Shown here in pieces: positions 1-6,383 of a stretch of DNA of 13,932 nucleotides (position 1 is its first letter; each line of letters begins with the position of its first letter). The DNA lies in NCBI GenBank assembly GCA_038258095.1, contig JBBSQE010000072.1:1-13932 (forward strand), given 5' to 3'. The translations under genes were made by a program, and so were the position numbers. The stretch is from JBBSQE01 sp038258095 (GTDB lineage Bacteria > Actinomycetota > Thermoleophilia > Solirubrobacterales > 70-9). Under the pieces are notes generated by a model that saw only the letters and a list, made by a program, of their open reading frames with translations, was not told where the DNA came from and did not search any database.

Positions 1-1
1 G

Positions 2-529
2 GAGCCAAATCTGACGGGACCACCGGGTCGGCTGCGTGCCTTCGGGCCGCGCGCTGCGAGCGTCACCGTCAGCTCCCACCTCCCCGCGGCGCGGTCGGCC
101 GTCTGGGACCGGGTGACGACGGCGGCCGGCATCAACGACGAGATGCGGCCGATCATCAGGATGACCCTTCCGGGGGGTATCGACAGCCTCGACCAGGTGC
201 CGGTCGGTGAGCTCGTCGGCAAGAGCTGGGTCCTGCTCGGGGGGCTGGTCCCCTTCGACTACGACGATCTGATGATCGCCCATCTCGACGAGGGCACCGG
301 GTTCGTCGAACGATCGACGATGGGTTCCCAGCGCCTCTGGGAGCACGTCCGGATGCTCGCCGACGATGATCAGGGCTGCCGGCTCACCGACCGCCTGACC
401 TGGGAACCGCGGCTCGGTCTTCCCGGCCGCCCGCTCACTCCACTGATCCGCCGGTTCTTCCGCCACCGTCACTCGCGCCTGCAGAGGCACTTCGGGGCAA
501 CACTGCCAACCGCGCCTTCGATCTCGTAG
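2..529 (+). CDS. SRPBCC-fold ligand-binding protein, 5' end outside window
   Basis: The reading frame is open from the first bases of the window to a TAG at 527-529, so the N-terminus lies upstream or is a non-standard start; the first in-frame GTG at 113 falls inside the domain and is unlikely to be the true start. The visible protein begins the fold with VTVSSHLPAARSAVWDRV (from base 62), the usual opening strand and first helix of SRPBCC/START-like proteins, followed by INDEMRP, a central strand GKSWVLLGGLVPFDYDDL, and a long C-terminal helix rich in Arg (RRFFRHRHSRLQRHF). Such proteins have a hydrophobic cavity under the long helix; the ligand cannot be read from sequence. No catalytic residues are evident. 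The gene converges on the cyclase gene with a 64-bp gap. The fold is fairly certain; the role is unknown. Confidence 0.72.
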   Translation, partial: EPNLTGPPGRLRAFGPRAASVTVSSHLPAARSAVWDRVTTAAGINDEMRPIIRMTLPGGIDSLDQVPVGELVGKSWVLLGGLVPFDYDDLMIAHLDEGTGFVERSTMGSQRLWEHVRMLADDDQGCRLTDRLTWEPRLGLPGRPLTPLIRRFFRHRHSRLQRHFGATLPTAPSIS

Positions 530-593
530 AGCCCGGCCTCATTCGGTGCTCCCAGGGTGCGCGTCCGGGGCGGTCGGTCCGTGGCTGCGGTCT

Positions 594-1319
594 CTACATC
601 GGATCCCGTCCCGGGCTCGCAAGCCGGAAGGCGTCGACCGGGGCGGACCTGCCCTTCAGCTCGAGCGAGACGGGGACGCCCGGCGACCCGTCGACGCCGG
701 CGGCCACCCGAGCGGAGATGACCACCTCCCCACCCGCAGCCTGGGCCTGCAGGCGAGCCGCGGTGTTCACGACATCGCCGACCGCGGTGAAGTCATAGAG
801 CGCTCGGTCGCCGATATTCCCCACGAAGGCCTCCCCGAAATCGAGCCCGACGCCGACCTCGACAAACGGGCCCTCCTCGGACCCGTACCCGACCGCCTCG
901 AGCAGCGCCTGCGCGTGCTCGACCATCAGTTCCTGAACCGTCCTGGTGCCGAGCCGACCGTCCAGATAGGGAAGGTAGAGGGCCATGACCTCGTCGCCGA
1001 TCAGCTTGTCGATGATCGCGTCGGGGAAGAGCGCGTCCTCCGCGCAGCGATAGAAGCGCCGCAGCAGCGCGGACACCTCACGCGGAGCCGTGCCCTCCGT
1101 GCGCGCGGTGAAGCCGCGCAGGTCGGCGAACAGGACGCCCGTCTGAAGCGTTGCTCCCCCGGGCGGAGAGGCCTCGACGCAGGTCACGCAGAGATTCGGG
1201 TTCTTGCGCGACGGGCGATAGCCGAGCGGGCGGAGCAGGACGCGGCCGGCCCCCGCGAACGGAGCGGCGCACATGGTGCAGCGCGGGCTGGCAGGCAGCG
1301 CACTCCACAGCCGGGTCAT
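594..1319 (-). CDS. Class III (IIIb-type) adenylate cyclase with N-terminal zinc ribbon
   Basis: This is a predicted cytoplasmic nucleotide cyclase making cAMP from ATP. The 241-residue protein from ATG 1319 starts with a probable zinc ribbon, CxxC at residues 14-17 and CxxC at 44-47, then one cyclase catalytic domain (about 58-220). Catalytic positions are all present: metal aspartates D66 (FADLRGFT) and D109 (IGDEVMA), purine-selecting K105 and T178, transition-state N185 and R189 (VNTAARL). The Lys/Thr pair, rather than Lys/Asp, is the class IIIb signature; some members of that class are bicarbonate-stimulated. No membrane segment is seen. The frame stays open upstream to 1562 with another ATG at 1412. 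I prefer 1319 because it precedes the zinc ribbon closely and because a short leader frame ends exactly on it (ATGA). Class III cyclases act as head-to-tail dimers, so homodimerisation is expected. Confidence 0.88.
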   Translation of the reverse strand: MTRLWSALPASPRCTMCAAPFAGAGRVLLRPLGYRPSRKNPNLCVTCVEASPPGGATLQTGVLFADLRGFTARTEGTAPREVSALLRRFYRCAEDALFPDAIIDKLIGDEVMALYLPYLDGRLGTRTVQELMVEHAQALLEAVGYGSEEGPFVEVGVGLDFGEAFVGNIGDRALYDFTAVGDVVNTAARLQAQAAGGEVVISARVAAGVDGSPGVPVSLELKGRSAPVDAFRLASPGRDPM

Positions 1320-1384
1320 GATCCGCTTGCCCCGCGTCTCGTGCAGCCTCCAGACTTCTTCGGCTCGGCCGCGATCGGGGCCAT
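1316..1384 (-). CDS. Putative 22-residue leaderless leader peptide of the cyclase gene
   Basis: A short frame, ATG 1384 to TGA 1318-1316, encodes 22 residues beginning MAPIAAEPKKSGG and containing one Cys. Its TGA overlaps the preferred cyclase start in an ATGA arrangement, which commonly couples translation. A -10-like box TAGGAT (1396-1391) lies exactly 6 nt before its ATG, the same geometry as other genes in this window, so the transcript would begin at the ATG. No homology is recognised. If the cyclase in fact starts at 1412, this frame is only an internal shadow. Confidence 0.3.
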   Translation of the reverse strand: MAPIAAEPKKSGGCTRRGASGS

Positions 1385-1396
1385 TGACCGATCCTA
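1385..1396 (-). promoter_or_regulatory. Candidate leaderless -10 element before the cyclase leader
   Basis: TAGGAT at 1396-1391 on the minus strand is followed after 6 nt by ATG 1384. No convincing -35 hexamer is visible at 16-18 nt spacing, so this rests on the -10 box and its spacing only. Confidence 0.3.
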
Positions 1397-1519
1397 CGCC
1401 CGCGACCGACATCGGGCTTGCTGGGCGTGGCTCCTGCTGGGCAACTGAAGCGCCGACCGCGCGTCGTCTCAGCCGGTCACTTGCGTGTTCGAGTCCCGCC
1501 ACCCGCCGGGACCTGGGCA

Positions 1520-1531
1520 TACCATTGGCCG
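1520..1531 (+). promoter_or_regulatory. Candidate leaderless -10 element for the small protein/nucleotidyltransferase pair
   Basis: TACCAT at 1520-1525 fits TANNNT and sits 6 nt before GTG 1532. A transcript starting there would be leaderless and carry both overlapping genes. No clear -35 box is seen. Confidence 0.35.
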
Positions 1532-1753
1532 GTGCCCGATTCACCGCGACACGAAGCGACACTTGCCCCCGGCATGCAGGAGGAGTGGCGGAAGATCAAC
1601 ACCGAGGACGCAGCGCGGATGCGCGCGGCCAACATGGCGCTCACGCCGGCTCAGCGTCTGCAGCAGGGTCAGGAGCTGTCGCAGCAGGCCGTCTCCCTTC
1701 TCGTTGCGTCGGTCAAGGCCGGTCATGCGCCCAGACGAGCTCTCTGGTCCTGA
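1532..1753 (+). CDS. Small helical protein, candidate partner/antitoxin of the nucleotidyltransferase
   Basis: A 73-residue protein from GTG 1532 (alternative ATG 1574 gives 59 residues beginning MQEEWRKINTEDAARM). It has no recognised domain. The central part, ALTPAQRLQQGQELSQQA, looks like an amphipathic two-helix segment of a kind often found in tiny proteins encoded just before nucleotidyltransferase genes. Its 3' end overlaps the nucleotidyltransferase by 29 nt in another frame, so the two must be co-transcribed and are probably translationally coupled. I chose GTG 1532 because a TACCAT box lies 6 nt upstream; neither start has a Shine-Dalgarno sequence. No membrane segment or DNA-binding motif is visible. 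An antitoxin role is inferred from size, order and overlap only; it might instead be a structural subunit of the enzyme. Confidence 0.55.
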   Translation: MPDSPRHEATLAPGMQEEWRKINTEDAARMRAANMALTPAQRLQQGQELSQQAVSLLVASVKAGHAPRRALWS

Positions 1754-2237
1754 CCTGGCCGGCGTGGTGGCCGACGCCACCGCCGCCGGTCTCGACTACG
1801 TGGTGATAGGCGGCTTCAGCGTCATCTTCCACGGTTTCATCCGGGCCACCAGGGACTGCGACCTGATCGTGCCCGACGGACCCGAGGCCGACGCCGCCGT
1901 GCTGCGCTTCTGCGAACGCGCCGCTGGCGAGCACCTCCATCTCGATCGGCCGATCGAGATGGAGGACCTCCGCGACGTCGACACCCTTCGAGTCCGATCG
2001 AGGCACGGCCTCGTCGACCTGCTGCGCGGTGGACCCCCACCGCTCGACTTCGAGACCGTCTCAGAGCGGGCGGAAGAGGTCGACTGGGAGGGACAGAACG
2101 TCCGCATCGCCTCCCTGATCAGCGTCGTCGGCTTCAAGCGCCTGGCCCGACGACCACAGGATCGAGTCGATCTGATCGAGCTCGAGGCGATCCACGGCGA
2201 GCTCCCGATCGAGCCGATCCCGGGGCTCGACGACTAG
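1725..2237 (+). CDS. Nucleotidyltransferase-fold protein (AbiEii/MNT-like)
   Basis: A 170-residue protein with the minimal nucleotidyltransferase layout: the GG of VVIGGFSVIFHG at residues 29-30, then RATRDCDL with the paired metal aspartates D44 and D46, and a probable third acidic residue D98 in LVDLL. The C-terminal segment GFKRLARRPQDRVDLIELEAI matches the K-x-R-x-x-D-x-x-D pattern of AbiEii/DUF6036-like families. Members of this fold transfer nucleotides to RNA or proteins and several serve as toxins. ATG 1725 is the likely start because it leads directly into the first helix; it overlaps the preceding small gene by 29 nt. Codons for residues 70-81 form a perfect 32-nt palindrome. The gene converges on the ligase-like gene, with a strong hairpin between. 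Fold assignment is firm; substrate and toxin role are not. Confidence 0.78.
   Translation: MRPDELSGPDLAGVVADATAAGLDYVVIGGFSVIFHGFIRATRDCDLIVPDGPEADAAVLRFCERAAGEHLHLDRPIEMEDLRDVDTLRVRSRHGLVDLLRGGPPPLDFETVSERAEEVDWEGQNVRIASLISVVGFKRLARRPQDRVDLIELEAIHGELPIEPIPGLDD
1934..1965. repeat. Perfect 32-nt palindrome inside the nucleotidyltransferase gene
   Basis: The left arm CCTCCATCTCGATCGG (1934-1949) is followed without a loop by its exact reverse complement (1950-1965). Both strands therefore encode the peptide LHLDRPIEME. The flanking bases at 1933 and 1966 are both A and do not pair, so the symmetry stops sharply. Confidence 0.95.
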
Positions 2238-2275
2238 CGAAAGCTGGAACCCACCGCTCGCGAACCCCTTCGGAC

Positions 2276-2315
2276 GGGCGTCCTCTGCCTCGCCGAGCTC
2301 GGCGAGGGGACGCCC
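2276..2315. terminator. Strong hairpin between convergent genes, probable bidirectional terminator
   Basis: GGGCGTCC (2276-2283) pairs with GGACGCCC (2308-2315), enclosing the perfect 20-nt palindrome CCTCGCCGAGCTCGGCGAGG (2288-2307); the only unpaired stem bases are TCTG at 2284-2287. It lies between the stops of the nucleotidyltransferase and ligase-like genes. There is no T-tract, which is common for high-GC actinobacterial terminators. Confidence 0.65.
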
Positions 2316-2327
2316 GGCGAGGTCCCG

Positions 2328-4256
2328 TCAACCGCGGCGCGCGACCGCGCGGCGCAGCAGCGGCGAGCGCGGATCGAGGCCGAGGGCTCGGCGCAGCGAC
2401 GCCCGCGCCGCGGCGGTCTGACCGGCCCGGCGCTGGGCCCCCGCCAGCAGGTAGGGAATCCGCCAGTCCTCCGGGGCCCTCGCCGCGGCGCCCTGCAGGT
2501 TGGCGATCGCCAGCTCGGACCGGCCGCCCTGCTCCTGGACGAGGCCGAGCTGCAGGCGCGGCTCGGACGCCCAGGGTTGCAGGGCGATCGCATCGGCCGC
2601 GGCGGCGGCCGCTCCCGGCAGGTCACCGGTGCGGGCCGCCGCCTGGCTTCGGTCGAGAGCCAGCCGGGTCAGCAGCAGATCGGCGCTGAGCCCGACCGCG
2701 GCCACCGCGACGGCGATCGCCGCGATCCGGGGCCCGCGGCGCGGCCGCGGCGAACGGGCGCCGCCGGCCGGGGCCGCCTCGGTCGCGGCTCCGCTGAGCA
2801 GCGCCGCGGCCACCACCACTGGCCCGAAGACTGCCGGCAGCTGCCAGATCCAGTCGATCGAGGCCGAGAAGACCCCCGCCGCGAAGATCGCCAGCAGAGC
2901 GGCGACCTCGGCCCGGTGCTCTCCCCGCGCCCGGGTCCAGGCGCAACGAAGCGGGACGAACAGGAAGAAGAGCAGCAGCGCCAGACCGACCAGTCCCAGC
3001 TCCGCGGCCGTCTGCAGCGGCAGCGAGTGGGCATCCCGGACGATGAAGTAGATCGAGCCGTGCTGGCTCCACCAGCTGGAGAACTGGCCCGCGCCGATCC
3101 CGAGCAGTGGGTGGTGGTCGAACGCGTCGGATGCCGAGGACCAGAACTGGTAGCGGCCGGCGCCGTTGTCGTTGGTGAAGTTCGCGCTGGTCGAGCCGCT
3201 GGTGCTGGCGGCCGGGGGCTGCTTGAAGCTGTCAAGCCGGGCGACCGGGTCGGCGGCGACCACCAGCCCGAGCGTGATCAGGACCGCCAGCACCGCGGCC
3301 ACCCGCCGGGCACGCGGCGGGACCGAGAGAGCGGGCAGACGGGCGTCGAGCCAGTGGCGGGCGGCACCGAGGATCGCCACGGAGCCGATCAGCGCCGCGA
3401 GGACGACCCGCCCCTGCCGCGTCGCCTCGGCTCCTCCCACCCCATCCATGAAGGCGCCCTCGCCGTGGATGAAGAGGACCAGGGCGGCGCTGACGGCGCC
3501 GGCGAGGAGCAGGGACGCCACCAGCCTCCCGCGCTCGCCCGAGAGGACGAGCAGGATGGCGAGTGCGAGGACCGCGGCCACGGCTCCTCCGCGGGAGGCG
3601 GGGAGGAAGATCGTCAGCACCGGCAGGGGCAGCGCCGCGGTCACCAGGGCCCGGGCGCCACGGGTCGAGGCCGCGGCGGAGGCCCAGGCAAGCAGCGCCA
3701 GCGCGGTCGCGGCGCTGGCCGCGAGGCCGTTCCAGTAGCCGATTGGGTAATTGAGGCGGCTGCCCGGGAACGCCCCGGTCCCGAAGGAGGGATCGATGCG
3801 GCTGGCCAGCGCCACGGCGCAGACGCCGGTGAGGCCGATCGCCAGCCCGTCCAGCCACGGCCGGGCCTCCCCGCGGCGCGCGCAGACCGCGACGAGCACG
3901 AAGGCGCCCAGGTAGAAGAGATCACGGACCACCTCCTCAAAGACCCTGCCCCCGTCGCTCGCCCAGGCAAAGGAGGCGAGGCTCCAGGCGGCCAGCAGGG
4001 CGAGGCTGATCGCGCCGGCGAGGACCGCCCTCGGGGGGCGCCCGCTCGCCCCGAGCCCCAGGGCCGAGGCGACCAGCAGCGCCCACCAGATCGCCAGCGA
4101 GGACCCGGAGAAGACGCCCGCCGAGAAGCCGCCCTGATCGAGAGCCAGCCCGAACGAGGCCGCCGCGACGGCTCCCGTGATCAGCTGCCGGAAGGAGACC
4201 GGGGTGCGGCCCTCTTGGTGGGCGCCGATAGATTCAGCGCTTGCCTGCGCGAACAT
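2328..4256 (-). CDS. O-antigen ligase/polymerase-like (Wzy_C) membrane protein with TPR tail
   Basis: A 642-residue polytopic membrane protein. Residues from about 25 to 500 hold roughly a dozen hydrophobic segments. A large loop carries the Wzy_C-type signature: GRYQFWSSASDAFDHHPLLG, then GIGAGQFSSWW and RDAHSLPLQTAAELGLVGLA, typical of O-antigen ligase/polymerase and related enzymes that join glycan chains from undecaprenyl carriers on the outer face of the membrane. After the last membrane segment (about 515-535) comes a TPR-like helical tail (about 545-640, with LPGAAAAAADAIALQPWASE and AAARASLRRALGLDP). Actinobacteria lack classical O-antigen, so a polymerase or ligase of a cell-wall or capsular glycan is more likely. 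A TAGACT box lies 9 nt before ATG 4256. It is divergent from the propeller gene, with 178 bp between. No glycosyltransferase neighbours are visible, so the substrate is unknown. Confidence 0.85.
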   Translation of the reverse strand: MFAQASAESIGAHQEGRTPVSFRQLITGAVAAASFGLALDQGGFSAGVFSGSSLAIWWALLVASALGLGASGRPPRAVLAGAISLALLAAWSLASFAWASDGGRVFEEVVRDLFYLGAFVLVAVCARRGEARPWLDGLAIGLTGVCAVALASRIDPSFGTGAFPGSRLNYPIGYWNGLAASAATALALLAWASAAASTRGARALVTAALPLPVLTIFLPASRGGAVAAVLALAILLVLSGERGRLVASLLLAGAVSAALVLFIHGEGAFMDGVGGAEATRQGRVVLAALIGSVAILGAARHWLDARLPALSVPPRARRVAAVLAVLITLGLVVAADPVARLDSFKQPPAASTSGSTSANFTNDNGAGRYQFWSSASDAFDHHPLLGIGAGQFSSWWSQHGSIYFIVRDAHSLPLQTAAELGLVGLALLLFFLFVPLRCAWTRARGEHRAEVAALLAIFAAGVFSASIDWIWQLPAVFGPVVVAAALLSGAATEAAPAGGARSPRPRRGPRIAAIAVAVAAVGLSADLLLTRLALDRSQAAARTGDLPGAAAAAADAIALQPWASEPRLQLGLVQEQGGRSELAIANLQGAAARAPEDWRIPYLLAGAQRRAGQTAAARASLRRALGLDPRSPLLRRAVARRG

Positions 4257-4271
4257 GGGCGGGGCAGTCTA
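4257..4271 (-). promoter_or_regulatory. Candidate -10 element of the ligase-like gene
   Basis: TAGACT on the minus strand at 4271-4266 ends 9 nt before ATG 4256, giving an expected 5' leader of only a few bases. No good -35 box and no Shine-Dalgarno sequence are visible. Confidence 0.3.
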
Positions 4272-4337
4272 GGGTCGCAAGGGGCGCGGCGGGAATGTCA
4301 GCTTGCTTACCAGTTGACGGCATGCGGGGATTAATCA

Positions 4338-4351
4338 AACCGATAACGGTT
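4338..4351. promoter_or_regulatory. Inverted repeat in the divergent intergenic region, possible operator
   Basis: AACCG (4338-4342) and CGGTT (4347-4351) flank ATAA in a locally AT-richer stretch between the divergent ligase-like and propeller genes. A TANNNT match (TAGGCT, 4351-4356) abuts it on the plus strand, so a bound protein could overlap a promoter for the propeller gene. No regulator gene lies next to it. Confidence 0.3.
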
Positions 4352-4434
4352 AGGCTCTCCAGGGACCAAGTTCTGCTCTCCGGCAGGGACCTCGGAGCAG
4401 TTCGTTCAGAATCCAGACAGGGAGGATCGATTTC

Positions 4435-6348
4435 GTGTTCACGCAGGAGGCACATCACGCAGGGCCCAGAGCCGCGTTCCCGTCGAGTCGCCGCGCCGGC
4501 GCGCTGCTGGCGACGCTGATCTTCGTGGCCAGCGTGGTGATCGGAAGCCTCAGCACGGCGGCCGCGGCCCCCGGCGATTCTGCCTCCTTCGGCAGCGGCG
4601 GGGTCTCGGCGCTGCCGAACTCCGACTCCACCTTGGTCGCCGCCGCCGTCCAGTCCGACGGCAAGCTCGTCGCGGTGGGCGAGCAGGGCCGCAAGAGCGG
4701 TCATGTGCGGATTCTCGTTGCCAGGTTCACCACCGGCGGTGCCCTGGACAAGAGCTTTAGCGGCGACGGCATCGCGCTCGGTGCCGAGGGCACGACGGCG
4801 ACCGACGTGGCGATCCAATCGGGCGGGAAGATCGTCCTCTCCGGCATCGCCACCAACGCGGCAGGGCAGACCAGCTCGGGGATGCTGGCGATGCGCCTCA
4901 ACGCGAACGGCAGCTCCGACAACTCCTTCAGCGGCAACGGCGTCGTCACCACGCTGGCGGCTCGCGGCGGGCAGGCTCGGGCGGTTGCGCTGGACGGCAG
5001 CAAGATCGTCCTCGCCGGCGGCGCCACCCTCGGCGCGAGCAGCGACGGGTTCGACCGGCTGGCCGTGGCTCGGCTCAACGCGAACGGATCCCCGGACAAC
5101 TCCTTCGGCAGCGGTGGCTCCAAGGTCCTCGACTTCGGCCGCCTCTCCTACGCGAACACGGTGGCGATCGACGGCAGTGGCCGGATCGTCCTCGCCGGCT
5201 CCCAGCGCAACGACCTGCAGACCACCTCGGTGCTAGCGGCGAGGTTGCGCTCCAACGGGTCGCCTGACCCGAGCTTCAACGGCAGTGGGCTGTTCCTCAA
5301 GCAGTACGCGAAGTCCGCCGCCTTCTCGGCAGCCTTCGATCTGGCCGTCGAGCCGGGCGGGAAGGTCGATCTCGCCGGCAGCGCCACGAACGGATCCAGT
5401 GATCCGGAGGGCGCCGACGCGATCGTGATCCGCCTCGGCGGCAACGGCACCCCGGACAACTCCTTCGGCGCCGGCGGGGTCACCTACCTGCCCGCGACCA
5501 GCGACAAGGACCAGTACACGAAGACCGATCCCCTGCCGGGTGCCCAGGGCATCGTCCTCAGCGGCAGCAGTATCGTCGTCGCCGGCTACTTCGACGATCT
5601 GACCCTCAAGCGCGGCTCGCTCTGGGCGCTCCAGTCCAACGGCTCGCCCGTGACGAGCTTCGGCTCCAACGGCCGCGTCGACAAGGTCGGCTCAGGTGGC
5701 GCGAACGTCAACTTCCGCGGCATCGCCGCCCGGGCGACCGGATCGCTCTACGCCGTCGGTCAGCAGATGGTCGGGCTGTCCGCACCGCAGGGGATCGCCG
5801 CCGGCTTCGAGGGGTTCGCGGGTGGTGGGACCTCGCCCGGTGGCAACGCCCCGAAGTGCTTCGGCAGACCGGCGACGATCGTCGGCACGGCCAAGTCGGA
5901 GAAGATCGTCGGGACGCGGGGCCGTGACGTGATCGTCGGTTTCGGCGGCCGTGACCGGATCATCGGTGGCAACGGCAACGATCTGATCTGTGGACATCGC
6001 GGCAACGACTCGATCACAGCCGGTGGGGGGCGCGACCTGGTCAGCGGCGGACCGGGCAACGACACCCTGGTGACGAAGGGCGGCAACGACCGGATCGTCG
6101 GTAACTCAGGCAACGACCGGATCTTCGCCGGGCCGGGCCGCGATCGAGCCGCTGCCGGGCCGGGCCGCGATCGAGTCTTCGGCGGCGGCGGTGGCGACGT
6201 GCTCTACGGCAACAGCGGCCCGGACCTGATCTTCGGCAACCAAGGCAACGACAGGCTGTTCGGCAACCAAGGCAACGACAGGCTGTTCGGCAACCAAGGC
6301 AGGGACAGGGCAATCGGGGGCGCGGGCAGGGATCTGACCAGGCCGTGA
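4435..6348 (+). CDS. Secreted delta-60 repeat propeller protein with C-terminal RTX calcium-binding repeats
   Basis: A 637-residue exported protein. GTG 4435 follows GGAGG (4421-4425) with 9 nt spacing. The N-terminus has a signal peptide: SSRRAG, a hydrophobic core (about 23-39) and a probable cleavage after STAAAA. Residues about 50-460 hold at least six delta-60 repeats (DUF5122 propeller), each with LxxNGxxDxSFxxxG, for example LNANGSPDNSFGSGG. After a GGGTSPGG linker, residues about 478-632 hold some sixteen RTX nonapeptides of GGxGxDxxx type, bracketed early by Cys in KCFG and DLICG. Such repeats fold as calcium-stabilised beta-rolls. Many repeats read GRDR rather than GNDx, giving an unusually basic roll. 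Secretion by the Sec route rather than type I is implied by the signal peptide. It is probably a cell-surface or extracellular structural or adhesive protein; no catalytic domain is seen. Confidence 0.87.
   Translation: MFTQEAHHAGPRAAFPSSRRAGALLATLIFVASVVIGSLSTAAAAPGDSASFGSGGVSALPNSDSTLVAAAVQSDGKLVAVGEQGRKSGHVRILVARFTTGGALDKSFSGDGIALGAEGTTATDVAIQSGGKIVLSGIATNAAGQTSSGMLAMRLNANGSSDNSFSGNGVVTTLAARGGQARAVALDGSKIVLAGGATLGASSDGFDRLAVARLNANGSPDNSFGSGGSKVLDFGRLSYANTVAIDGSGRIVLAGSQRNDLQTTSVLAARLRSNGSPDPSFNGSGLFLKQYAKSAAFSAAFDLAVEPGGKVDLAGSATNGSSDPEGADAIVIRLGGNGTPDNSFGAGGVTYLPATSDKDQYTKTDPLPGAQGIVLSGSSIVVAGYFDDLTLKRGSLWALQSNGSPVTSFGSNGRVDKVGSGGANVNFRGIAARATGSLYAVGQQMVGLSAPQGIAAGFEGFAGGGTSPGGNAPKCFGRPATIVGTAKSEKIVGTRGRDVIVGFGGRDRIIGGNGNDLICGHRGNDSITAGGGRDLVSGGPGNDTLVTKGGNDRIVGNSGNDRIFAGPGRDRAAAGPGRDRVFGGGGGDVLYGNSGPDLIFGNQGNDRLFGNQGNDRLFGNQGRDRAIGGAGRDLTRP
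6232..6285 (+). repeat. Two perfect 27-nt tandem repeats in the RTX region
   Basis: Units 6232-6258 and 6259-6285 are identical and each encodes one RTX nonapeptide (FGNQGNDRL); a third unit beginning at 6286 is identical for 16 nt. A second pair of 22-nt identical blocks, also 27 nt apart, lies at 6127-6148 and 6154-6175. Identity at the DNA level points to recent slippage or gene conversion. Confidence 0.93.
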
Positions 6349-6366
6349 GGCTGGAGGGCTAGAACC

Positions 6367-6381
6367 GACGCTCTTCGCGTC
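6367..6381. terminator. Short hairpin between convergent genes
   Basis: GACGC (6367-6371) and GCGTC (6377-6381) can pair around the loop TCTTC, just after the propeller stop and just before the stop of the convergent DUF4188 gene. The five-pair stem makes it a weak call. Confidence 0.35.
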
Positions 6382-6383
6382 AC

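Noticed and set aside
546..1448. A 300-residue open frame on the plus strand across the cyclase gene
   Set aside because: The opposite strand has a complete cyclase active site; this frame has no recognisable domain and Arg-rich composition.
1418..1510. Functional tRNA gene
   Set aside because: The T-loop is good but the acceptor and T stems have mismatches and no anticodon arm with a proper loop can be formed.
2577..4334. A 585-residue open frame on the plus strand across the ligase-like gene
   Set aside because: It is antisense to a membrane protein with clear family motifs; its translation is low-complexity Arg/Gly/Glu/Gln sequence typical of shadow frames in high-GC DNA.
4457..4570. Tat signal peptide on the propeller/RTX protein
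   Set aside because: SRRAGAL has the twin arginines but lacks the hydrophobic residues at the following motif positions, so an ordinary Sec signal is more likely.
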